This document shows positions 13,032-23,206 of a stretch of 64,000 nucleotides of DNA, in pieces; the stretch's first letter is position 1, and the number at the start of each line of letters is the position of its first letter. A program made the translations under genes and the position numbers. Below the pieces are notes generated by a model. It did not search any database and was not told the origin of the DNA. It saw nothing but the letters and a program-made list of their open reading frames with translations. Source of the DNA: Hypoxylon rubiginosum. Its lineage: Eukaryota; Ascomycota; Sordariomycetes; Xylariales; Hypoxylaceae. The stretch is taken from the NCBI GenBank assembly GCA_902806565.1, contig CADCXA010000031.1, positions 1,798,001 to 1,862,000 on the forward strand. The letters run 5' to 3'.

Positions 13032-13151
13032 TCTTATACGACTGAAAACTTATTTAATGGAACATAATCGCAATCTGGCAACGCTTCGTAAGCTAGAGTA
13101 TTTTTTAAATCTCTTGCCGCATGTTTCCCTAGTAGCAGAGCCTTAGGTCCT

Positions 13152-13742
13152 AATCTAAAATGATTTCAAGAGACCCGCGGACTGGTATTCCGCAATGGTC
13201 TTCTCGAAATCGACCGGCCCTGTACCCCAGACTGCGTACTGGCCCAGCCGGGCCAGTTCCTCTGGTTTGGCCTTTGCCGCAGCACCCTCTCCATTGAAGT
13301 ATCCTGGTGTACACGCGGCCATGACAGACCCTGCCAGTGATATTTTCTTCACTTCGGCTGTATGCCATTCCTCGCTAGCCTTAGACACTTCAACGATAAG
13401 CTTCTCGGACCTGCCTTGCGCCTTTGATGCTTCGGAGAAGATAGAGGCGGTAAGTTTAGCGACGATATCGAAAGATGAAGTCAAGTTGAGCGAGCTCCCA
13501 GTGCCTCAGAATCCATCGAAGAACAGATTCGGAAACTCGTTCGTTGCTACCCCAAGGAATGTCCCGTAGTCATCACCGGCCCACTTGTCCTGAAGGTCTC
13601 TCCCGTTGCGACCAATGGTCTTAGTATCCATACGAGCAGCTAGGAAAATTCCAGCAACCTTGACTAAGAAACCTGTGCCGAGAATCAAAGCGTTAAGATT
13701 GTATTCGATACCGTTCGCCACAACACACATAGGGGTGACCTG
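13152..13742 (-). pseudogene. C-terminal remnant of an FAD-dependent (Baeyer-Villiger-type) monooxygenase
   Basis: The frame from about 13742 leftward reads NGIEYNLNALILGTGF, then a GRNGRDLQDKWA block and EFPNLFFDGF, which is the C-terminal half of flavin monooxygenases of the steroid/cyclohexanone monooxygenase type. A TGA at 13506-13508 interrupts the same frame; beyond it the family continues without shift (LTSSFDIVAKLTASI, CTPGYFNGEG, GPVDFEKTIAEY) to a stop near 13155. The N-terminal FAD and NADPH Rossmann domains are missing: sequence to the right becomes the LITAF-like gene's 3' end. A truncated, nonsense-bearing relic. Confidence 0.85.
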
Positions 13743-13892
13743 CAGATTATAAACCTAGTAAAAAAGATACGTCACATCCAGTACGTGGGTTTCATATAGG
13801 CCCGTTATCCTAAGAGCAACGATGATATTCACAGCAGACTCACGGGCTGGAGAGGCAACCAAGTACATCAGTATAGCAGTATAACTAGAATT

Positions 13893-14536
13893 CTAGGCCG
13901 TACCCTCGGGATCCAGGTTTCTCTGAGCCTCCTTATCCATGCCAGCATATATACTATGCTTTGGCTCCGGGAGGCGTCCTAGCGGCGGGACACATGCCTC
14001 CATCTTACCGTCGTATGGTTGGCGCGCAATCATCGTGCCACACTTCTCGCACACGTGCTCTGTATCGGCGCAAAAGTTGCAACAAATCGGAATGAACGCC
14101 GTGATAACACCGCAAAAGAGGCAGCATAGGAACGCCGCTAGCCTGCCGGATAATATATTAATCGTTGGTCTTGAGTGGCAACAACAATGCAAGGTATTAC
14201 TTACTGCGTCTGACTTGAGCCCTTTTGTCGGACTTTTGTCTTGTGCCTCTCTTTGCAATACCAGCAGTCAACGTAGTCTGGTGTTTCCCCAAGCATCTCG
14301 GGCCGAACAACATAATTCTCTGGTTTCATTGGAGTTTCTTTCTTAGGAGCTTGGGTCACAATCTTCATCTCCGGGCCTTGGACTTCGGCTCTTGTCTTTA
14401 ATGTTATGTTATTTATTTTGTCCTTGGGCTTATGATTGCTTGGAGCTTTCACCGGCTCGATTGCGTCGCTGTCCATCGGTATGGTCCAGTTGCTGCTATC
14501 CGGCGGCCCTGGGTGGGTAGTAGCCGAAGAGTCCAT
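13893..14536 (-). CDS. LITAF-like zinc-binding membrane protein
   Basis: Exon 1 14536-14205, 62-bp intron (GTAAGT...GGCAG), exon 2 14142-13893; 193 residues. The N-terminal 70 residues are Pro/Lys-rich and probably disordered. The C-terminal half is a LITAF (SIMPLE-like) domain: CWYC as the first cysteine pair, a hydrophobic membrane-dipping segment (LAAFLCCLFCGVITAFIPIC, created by the splice), then HVCEKCGTMIA as the HxCxxC pair. In other eukaryotes LITAF proteins sit on the cytosolic face of endosomal and lysosomal membranes. Shares a 391-bp divergent upstream region with the following HET gene. Confidence 0.87.
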
Positions 14537-14927
14537 ACTATCTCGTTCAGGATTAGGAATATGCGAATACGTGACGTCGGCTTTGGCAATAGAAGAAATG
14601 ATTTCGAGTGAGGCTATGAGCTGGTACCAAGGTAATTACTTAGGTACCTATCTCCTACATTATATCACGTTTTATGTTACCCCTCCAACCCCTTTGCCGC
14701 CTGCATGCTACTTGGGGGCCAAAGTCTTACGCCCTATGGAGATGTTCGAATTTGTGCACGTGCAGTGATCAAAGTAGTATCTATTAATATCTAGGTCGTA
14801 CAAAACACAGCCTCTTTTCCTACCCTATGTCAATTATCTTCATTCCATCCTGTCATCCGGAAAACGACTCACTATTCGGCTGCAATACGTTTGGTCTAGC
14901 CATACTGGAAATGACCTCGTTTCCAAT
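14537..14927. other. divergent intergenic region
   Basis: Upstream of the LITAF-like gene (leftward) and a HET gene (rightward); contains one TAGGTACCT motif near 14641. No gene seen. Confidence 0.5.
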
Positions 14928-16795
14928 ATGCCTGCTCATCTCCTGAATGTAGAAGGAGATATACCCATACTTGTGCATTGTGAAGATGAAACTCCATTTG
15001 CAATTCTTTCACATCGCTGGATCTGGATCAAAGGTAAAGAGAAAGAGATTCATGAAATTCTCTACGAAGATATAGCGGGAGGTTTGATGATAGATCCATG
15101 TTCAAAGCAAGCAGGCTATGATAAGCTCATGGGGGCTTGTGGCCAAGCAAAACTCGATGGCCATACGCACTTATGGATAGACAGCTGCTGCATCGATAAG
15201 AGAAATGTTGCAGAAATGTCAGAGGCCATCAATTCTATGTACAGGTACGTTATCTTATGTAGCTACTGCTTCAAGGCGAGATTTACAGACGATTGACGTG
15301 TCTCAGCTATTACCAAAACGCTACGACATGCTACGCGTACCTCGCAGACTTACCCAATAACCCATTCGATGCGCACTTCGGCTCGTCATTTGCTAAACAT
15401 GAATGGTTTGAAAGGGGTTGGACGTTGCAGGAGTTGATAGCCCCAAAAGAGGTCAAATTCTTCACAGATCTAGTCGTCGAAGGCAAACGGGACACCAAAA
15501 ATTGGTACTATCTTGGTCGGAAGACAGAGATGTGTAACAGTCTATCCAAGACGACAGGCATCGACGCTAGTATCCTTTCCCATGAGCGACATGTCCGCCA
15601 GGCCAGCGTAGCCAAACGAATGTCATGGGCTGCTAAAAGAACAACAACCAAAATTGAAGACAGAGCCTATTGCATGATGGGGCTGTTCGATGTAAACATG
15701 CCAATGTTGTATGGTGAAGGTGAGAAAGCTTTTGTTCGATTACAAGAGGAGATTATGAAAGACTCCAGTGATGAATCTCTCTTCGCATGGAGAAACAGCA
15801 ATGCGCATGCGGATGACCAGGTTGGGCTTCTGGCCACTTCTCCGGACATGTTTGCGGACTCGGGCCATATCGTGGACTACTTCGACTGGGAACCTCGAGT
15901 TCCCTTCTTTAAGACTAATCGTGGATTGCAAATCACTTTGCATATTCGGATTGTCGAAAATAGCCTCTACTTGGCTACCCTTAACTGCACTCGTCCACAA
16001 GGAAATGGTGGGTTCTCCGCCCTGTACCTAAGGAGGCTGGACGAGGTAAGCGGGACTGGTAATCAACAATATGCTCGGGTTCAGAGCGGCAAGCTCATAG
16101 GAATCAACAATGCTAATGAACGAGGGAACACTACTATGATTTACGTCCGCCAAACGGCGGGCCTACCCGGTGCGTTGCCAATATACCCTGAGCACATCGT
16201 CCAGCTCCACCTCGGACCGGATTCTGCCCTCAAATACAAGCTCTACGGCACGATGGGAATCATCTCAAAGAATCCGCTTCCTCTCAAAACTTGGAGTTGG
16301 ATTCCCGCGGGACTTGATAGTGCATTTCGGGTTATGCTCGAGAGTAATAAACTATCGGCGGTTGTCGTCTTTGCACGACCGGACGAATCAAAATTCACAA
16401 TCATGCTGGGGTCATCATCTGATATAGGGGAGGTAGCTGCTGAAGTCATCGATGGGTGTGAAGAGAGCCGCACCTTTGGCGATTGGGCGCAGGCTTTTCA
16501 ACCACAAGCCCTGGGCTCCCTGGTGGACCTGGGCGATGACCTGGTTCGGATAGATATTAACCTCCGAATCGTTCACGGCTATAAGTACTATCTGGTGAAT
16601 ATTCATGTCGAGGAAGTCCCCACCATCGTCGATGACTTGGTCGACATGTTCAATGACTCACCGCTACGGGGAACCTTAGACACTATACCAAAGATCGCTA
16701 GCGTTATCCCTGACACTCAAGAGGCAACAGCTGCGTCAAAGAGAAAGGTCAGGTTTGCAGGGTTTAAAAGGGCATTTAAGCGCCAGGTCGTATAG
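14928..16795 (+). CDS. HET-domain protein of the HET-E/HET-D N-terminal type
   Basis: Exons 14928-15244 and 15307-16795, 62-bp intron (GTACGT...CTCAG); 601 residues. Motifs in order: FAILSHRW near residue 25, GYDKLMGACGQAKLDG, LWIDSCCIDK, AEMSEAINSMY, CYAYLADLP (after the splice), WFERGWTLQELIAP, and EDRAYCMMGLFDVNMPMLYGEG. This is the HET arrangement found in HET-E-1 type proteins; instead of NACHT and WD repeats the C-terminal 350 residues are the DUF8212-type globular region common in stand-alone members. The usual initial W-G-D of the SHTWG motif is SHRWIW here, a mild deviation. Likely in allorecognition or immunity by family; partner unknown. Confidence 0.9.
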
Positions 16796-16894
16796 CATAG
16801 GTACAAGTTAAACTAGCAATCTGTTTTGGTAGATGTACTATAATATGGTCAAGATACCTACCTGGTACATTTTCAATCCTCGCCGAAATAGGTC

Positions 16895-18800
16895 CTAAAA
16901 ACGTCTTAAGTCTCTGTTTGAGTAATGATCGAGGGTAGCAACTCTTGGAGGCGGGATACGAAGTAGGGCTTTGCAGCAAGCACTTCGCTTTGCAATTGTA
17001 ATGATATCTCGTGCAGATTCTATGCCTTGAGCACCTGCGAAGCGAGTGTCCGATTGGTTTCGACCGCTAGTTCGTATAACTCGTGATATCCGTAATATCT
17101 CCCCAATACACTCCATGATGTTTCCACTTCCTGTCCCCTCACACGCTGGCAAAGCTGCACAGCTATCAAAAGCAGCCAGTCTACCTGAAACTGCAACTTC
17201 ACTAGACAGAATTCAGCATTGTAGAGGCAAAATGGGCCAGTTGCTTTACCAAACCACGAGAAAAGACCTGTTCGATAAGCCTGATCATAAAATTTGAGAG
17301 GAGTTTCTGCCAATGCAAGAATAGTCCGAAATAGCTTGTATTGGGTTGTCTCATGTTTTGATGTATGCTCATTCACTTCAGCAGCGAAATGGGCCTGTTC
17401 GCGCAACCTTTCAACGCTCATTAATGGTAGGCCGCCGGCAAAATCATGGACAGGACCTAGGGTAGGGTCATTGAAAGACTGGATCCGTGCTGCGAGCTCC
17501 GCATCCAGATTTTCTATGTTCTTTTCCATCGCCAACGGCTGTAGACATGGCGACAACTTAGTAGCCGCGCCGTTCTGCAGAACAAGGGGGCTCGTAATAG
17601 TGCACTCTACGTGAAATTTCGCTATTCGGTGGCTGATTTCACAGAAAGCCATTTCGGACGGGCTAGACGTCTCCTCAACCTTCCCCATAGCCGGATAAAG
17701 ATCGGAGTCGTTGACGTTTGATGGCTCTCTGGTATTCCAGTATTGTGGCAGTAGTGACTGGCCAAGTCCTGAGGCTAATGATGTACCAGCATCCATCACA
17801 ATGATCAGCCACCAAAGCCGACGTCTTAATTCAGTATCAAAAGGAGACTGTCCGGGATCGAGACCGTCTCGAAACCACTCTAACGCCTCGTTTTGCGATA
17901 TTCCCAAAATCGACTAACACTCAAGATTTGACATGGCCGCTGCACTTATTGCATATATCGAGAACAAGAGAGCTTCGCTGCTATGAGATAATGCACCTGG
18001 ACTGGAAGCGGCTTCCATGACTATTGGCTGAATAGTTGGTACGTGGATAAGCTTGGTGAGGGGGGTGGACTCTGTCAATGTATATCTGCCACAGATTGAA
18101 AGCACGGACTGGGCCAGGGTGTAATAGAACTTCTGGTTCGGACAGTGCTCCGTCCAAGAATAACAATGTAGCGTCTTTTCCTGGCCACATCTCATTTGCT
18201 AGAGGGTTCGATATACTGGAATTTGGCCATCCTTTGTTTACGGCTTCACGTAGTGCAAGAATCTGTTCCATGTTGTTAGTGTGTGAAGCGTGTGTGAAGT
18301 GAAGCAGGTCAGTTGCAATGGATGGAAATCATCATATCTATGTAGTTAAAGGGCGTTGAAGCATAGGAGGGACCAAGAAACTGACTTCTTCCGTCAAAGT
18401 TGTAGCAACGTGATCGTCCACATATCGCAAGCCGCTCTAGTAGCGAACTAGTTTACCGTAGTTCTGTCAGTTTTCTTCAGATTAGTGAGATCGAGTATCA
18501 GTGTCAGCCTAGATGTTCGTAGTATTTGAGTCATTTGAGTCCCGCTGTTGAGGGTGCAACATTACTCAAGGTTGCTTCGATATGCTCAATGCGCCGGAGT
18601 AGAGCCTGTCGCACAGTTCTCCTCTTCCCTGCTGGGGCGGGAATTTTGGGTACACGTACTACACCTGACTTGGAGTGAATGAGATGAAGAATACGAGAGA
18701 GCCAACATGGAATACGTCCATATCTGGATACATCTTAAGCATGGATTACCACGATCACATTTGAGCTTGCGTTGTTGGCAGACGGCGCAAGACCTGTCGC
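16895..18800 (-). pseudogene. Zn2Cys6 fungal-specific transcription factor, multiply disrupted
   Basis: Reading leftward: a Zn2Cys6 cluster at 18789-18730 (CAVCQQRKLKCDRGNPCLRC spacing), a basic linker (GKRRTVRQALLRRIEH) at about 18640-18590, then a middle-homology (Fungal_trans) region: LRYVDDHVATTL, HPGPVRAFNLWQIYIDRV, PLTKLIHVPT, SPFDTELRRRLWW, and C-terminal helices to about 16900. Lesions seen: a stop after the linker (near 18540) and another near 18440, a one-base frameshift at a six-base C run (G run on the plus strand, 18060-18065), an in-frame TAG at 17914-17916 where relatives have Gln, apparent loss of sequence before SPFDTELRRR, and a further frame change near 17020. No single open frame covers the DNA-binding and activation regions, so it is not expected to make a working regulator. 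Confidence 0.82.
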
Positions 18801-19265
18801 ATTACGTAAGCATAGACCGACTAAATTCATGATGAAACCAACAGTATTTTGTCTGGGTTTCGGTTTGACATATTAGATGTGACGACACTGGCGCTGAGAT
18901 TATCGCGCGGTTCGTTGCTGTTTCGTCTTTGTTCTCGATCTCGACCCTATGGTGTAGGCGAACATTCTTACTAAGCGATTATTGAGAAGAGGAGGTTAGT
19001 GTAAAGAGAGCGCTAAAGGGGGACAGCTGGTCCCGTCTATGCCGGGCCGTTACGGTGGGGTTAAGCTGTTAGGTACCTAGGTACATGAATGTTGGAATAC
19101 CTCAGGCTGCAGAAAACTCAAAAAAAAGATTCGAGATGCTGCTGGACCCACTTTGAGCTACCTATCTCAAATATTCAACATCGCTGCATTTATGCCCGTC
19201 GACAACAACAAGTCTCGACCAAACACCAAAAACATATACGTCAAGTTATATTCTGCTAGGTCAAA
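18801..19265. other. intergenic region upstream of CCT6
   Basis: About 465 bp holding the CCT6 promoter; one TTAGGTACCTAGGTAC motif at 19069-19084 and an A-rich stretch at 19118-19128. No gene seen. Confidence 0.5.
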
Positions 19266-21199
19266 ATGTCTGCCGCGCAGCTCCTAAATCCCAAGGCCGA
19301 GTCTCGTGTACGTTTATTCTATTCTATTTCCGTCGTAGAAGCTTCAATACTGACGTCTAAGCAAGCGGCGGGGTGAAGCTCTTCGAGTCAACATCAGTGC
19401 AGGCGAAGGTCTACAAGATGTGCTCAAGTCTAACCTGGGTCCCCTTGGAACCATTAAGATGTATGTGTAGCCATTCATGAAACTGACCGTACGCGAAAAA
19501 TGCTAACATTCACAATAGGCTGGTAGACGGTTCTGGACAGGTACAATATTCGAACTCGACTCGACATACGCGACTCTAAGCTGACCCCTACGTCGTAGAT
19601 TAAACTAACGAAAGACGGAAACGTTCTGTTAAGAGAGATGCAAATACAGAATCCTACTGCTGTTATGATCGCCAGAGCCGCCACAGCCCAAGACGACATT
19701 TGCGGAGACGGCACGACGTCGGTGGTTTTGTTGGTAGGAGAGCTTCTGAAACAGGCAGACAGATATATCGCAGAAGGTCTACACCCCCGAATCATAACAG
19801 AGGGCTTCGAAATAGCCAAGAACGAATCGCTCAAGGTACGTCTTTATTCATACCCGCTTGCTCTCTAGAACTCTACATTCTTACTCCATAACATAGTTCC
19901 TTGATTCGTTCAAGCTGCCGAAAGAGGTTGAACGAGAACTTCTGCTATCTGTCGCTCGAACGTCGCTATCTACGAAACTGAATGGAAGCCTTGCTCAGAA
20001 GCTTACCCCCGACATCGTCGACGCCGTCCTAGCCATCTACCAAGCGCCCGCGAAACCTGACCTACATATGGTGGAGATCATGAAGATGCAGCACCGCACA
20101 GCATCAGACACGCAGCTTATTCGTGGCCTGGCGCTGGACCACGGTGCCCGACATCCCGACATGCCCAAGCGACTCGAGAACGCCTTTATTCTTACCATGA
20201 ATGTCAGCCTGGAGTATGAGAAGTCGGAGATCAACTCGGGTTTCTTTTACTCGAGCGCCGAGCAGCGCGACAAGCTAGTCGAAAGCGAGCGCCGGTTTGT
20301 TGACGCCAAGTTGAAGAAGATCGTCGACCTCAAGAAGGACGTCTGCGGAAATGACCCCAAGAAGAGTTTCGTCGTTGTCAACCAAAAGGGCATCGACCCG
20401 CTTTCCCTGGACGTGCTAGCCAAGAACGGCATCTTTGCCCTGCGACGGGCTAAGAGAAGGAACATGGAGAGGCTGCAGCTCATTTGCGGCGGTATCGCGC
20501 AAAACAGTGTTGAGGACCTGAACCCTGATATCCTTGGCTGGGCTGGCTTGGTGTACGAGCAGCAGCTGGGCGAGGAGAAATACACGTTCATCGAGGAGGT
20601 GAAGGACCCCAAGTCGGTCACGCTTATGATCAAGGGCCCAAACGCCCACACCATCACCCAGATCACAGATGCCGTCCGGGATGGCTTGCGAAGTGTGTAC
20701 AATATGATTGTGGACAAGAGCGTGGTTCCCGGCGGCGGCGCTTTCCAGGTTGCTTGCGCTGCGCATTTGAAGAGCGACGCTTTCAAGAAGACGGTCAAGG
20801 GCAAGGCCAAGTGGGGTGTTGATGCATTTGCCGATGCGCTATTGATTATTCCTAAGACGCTTGCGGCGAATGCGGGTCACGATATCCAAGATTCGCGTAT
20901 GTTCTCCCCTTTATCTATCTCCTCATCGTGCAACTTATGCCTATATTAACACTATCGCAGTTGCTTCTCTTCAAGACGAAAACGCCGACGGCAACGTCGT
21001 CGGTCTGGACCTGGTGCTCGGCCAGCCCATGGACCCGACACTGGAAGGTGTATACGACTCATTCCGCGTACTGAGGAACTGCGTCGCTTCCTCGTCGAGT
21101 ATCGCGTCAAATCTCCTGCTCTGTGACGAGATGCTCAAGGCCCGGCAGATGGGTCGACAGGGTGGTCCCGGCCCGGGCATGGACGGTCCTGAGGAATGA
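19266..21199 (+). CDS. CCT6: T-complex protein 1 subunit zeta (CCT6), cytosolic chaperonin subunit
   Basis: Six exons: 19266-19307, 19366-19460, 19519-19540, 19599-19835, 19897-20896, 20961-21199; 544 residues, the normal length. Introns are 56-64 bp. Exon 3 is only 22 bases. The protein starts [14 protein letters not shown] and carries the group II chaperonin ATPase signature [24 protein letters not shown], the GGGAFQ block ([11 protein letters not shown]) and the C-terminal [10 protein letters not shown] with a short [11 protein letters not shown] tail. It is one of eight different subunits of the TRiC/CCT ring that folds actin, tubulin and other cytosolic clients with ATP. An essential housekeeping gene lying among gene relics, so the locus is not entirely dispensable. 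Confidence 0.97.
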
Positions 21200-21844
21200 T
21201 CAAAAGTTCGATAGTGGAAAAGAGGGTGGGGTATTGTAAATATTGTTATTTGGCCAAGGGGGGGTGTCTCAAGGCCGCAGCATCGTATGCCTGCTTGTGG
21301 GACATCACGATATGAACCTATACCTATGGGGTTATTATGACAGCCTCGTTATCCCTCAAGGAACTCGCACCCCAGAGTGGCGACCAACAGGCTAGGACTC
21401 CTAAGAACCCCTTTGTGGCTAAGGGGATATACCTCCTCACAAGGAAGCTATTCGGCGGAGCTGCGACAATATTTTGGGGGCGACTGCAGATAGCCAACAG
21501 CTCCCTAATGTCTAGTCTCTCAATAAACCTCCGAGGTACCAGTGCATCTAAAGTATCGTAGTGATATGTTATTACGTCGCCTGACGGTATATATGGAAAC
21601 TTGTGATTAATGAATAGCACTCTTTTCTGTTCTCGATCAGGCTACTAACCTGCGGCCGCTCAACTTAGACACAGCTCTACTTCGATTAGCTGAAACATTT
21701 AATTAAGGCTTACTGGTAGTAAGTGTGAATGTGTGCAACCAACAACACAGCCATCGATTATCAAGGGCTAACGATCTACTATGTCTCAGTAACCTCTTGC
21801 CTGTCGGCTAGACATCCCTACGTAGGTAACTAACAGTTCACAAG
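21200..21844. other. intergenic region, no supported gene
   Basis: CCT6 3' region and sequence up to the GMC relic. Open frames on both strands at about 21324-21620 have no recognisable family; I looked here for the missing N-terminus of the following GMC gene and did not find it. Confidence 0.45.
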
Positions 21845-22987
21845 TTGGCCTATTTTCATAAAACTCCATGGTGTGAGTTTATGACTACCCTTTTACAACA
21901 ATTGCTACCCCCAACTAATGGTTTCTTTCCCCTGGACACAGCCATCAACCAAGGCGGAAATCGAGTTTCCGCGTTCAATGTGTATTTGAATAGGCAATTG
22001 GCACTCCAAAGACGCAAACGGTTGACTATATGTACAGGCGCACTTGTTTCCCGTCTAGATCTTGACGGTCAAATGGGGATCGTGCGAGGTGTCTACGTTC
22101 AACAGGCACGGGAAAAAACAGGCCACTCATCAAAGGATTACTTCGTGAAAGCCAGTAGCGAAGTAATCATATGCTCCGGTGCAATTTCGACACCACAGAT
22201 TCTCGACCTAAGCGGTATCGGGCCCAAGACTATATTTCACGATCTTGGAATCCCAATTATCAAAGAGTTACCAGCAGTTTGTGCGAGACTCGCTGACCAT
22301 TACGCTATTCCTCTCATGCACGAGGTCCCCAAGAAGGAGACGATTGGTATTTTGGCGTCCATCTGGGGTCTCTGGCATTTTCTATTGTGGCTTGTGGTAG
22401 GAAAGGGTCTCATGAGTACCACCTCAGTTCTGAGCGCCATCTTCCTCCAGACGGAGTCAATTGACGAGAAAACCATGCGAATAAAAAAACGGGTAGTAGT
22501 GAGGAGCCCGGAGTCGAAAGGACAATGAATCGTAACGGTATTCCGGACATTGAAATTATGATCATACCTTTCAACTCGTTTGAACGGGACGTCCCCGGAC
22601 ACTCATTATTTTCCTTGTACCCAACTTTAGTCCAGCCACGCAGCTTTGGCCGCGTTGAAGTAGTTGACCGACATCCCTCTACTAACCCGCGTATCACTCA
22701 CCCTATGTTCTTGGACGAGCGGGATGTGAAGGGTTGCTCACACGGCGTTCTATTTCTTATGTACATGTCCCATGTCCAGCAGTGAAGAAACCGGCGTGGT
22801 AGACGATAGGCTCCGAGTCCACGGGTTTCGGAACCAGAGAATCGCAGATGCGAGCGTGTTTCCTGTGATCCCCAGCGGTCACACCATGGCTCCGGTCATG
22901 ATGGTGGCTGAGAGATGTGCGGATTTCGTGAAGAGTAATTGGAAGGAAACGGCGGAGCAGGTAGATAATCTTGTTCAAGAAATTTAG
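21845..22987 (+). pseudogene. GMC oxidoreductase remnant lacking the FAD-binding N-terminus
   Basis: The frame from 21845 encodes the middle of a GMC oxidoreductase (GFFPLDTAINQGGNRVSAFN, then SSEVIICSGAISTPQILDLSGIGP) but the N-terminal GxGxxG domain is absent upstream. At the A7 run 22483-22489 the frame changes: family sequence (SSEEPGVE, then GIPDIEIMIIPFNSF and SFGRVEV) continues one frame over to 22785, and then again in another frame as EETGVVDDRLRVHGFRN and VIPSGHTMAPVMMVAERCAD to 22987. Some 60 residues before the EETGVVDD block are missing. The catalytic His-bearing C-terminus survives in sequence only. A paralogue of, not a continuation of, the relic at 10.2 kb. Confidence 0.83.
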
Positions 22988-23206
22988 GTACTCTGTTGCG
23001 TGGTTGAATATTGCCATGATTTAGTCGTGCATCAATGCGGCTTTTATAAAATACGTGTAGGATGTATCCCGCCCCTGATAGTCGGCAAAGAATAACTAGG
23101 TATTCAGCCATGTTGAACAGGTGGGAAAGCCATTTCAAGGTTGATATTATAAATGTAATAGGAGCACTTTGCGCTATATACTACCTACTTAGGTATATTT
23201 CAACGA

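Noticed and set aside
14436..14768. 110-codon plus-strand open frame
   Set aside because: First part is antisense to exon 1 of the LITAF-like gene; the rest has no family resemblance.
21324..21620. Possible N-terminal exon for the GMC relic at 21.8 kb
   Set aside because: Neither strand gives a GxGxxG dinucleotide-binding motif or other GMC start; the relic is better described as truncated.
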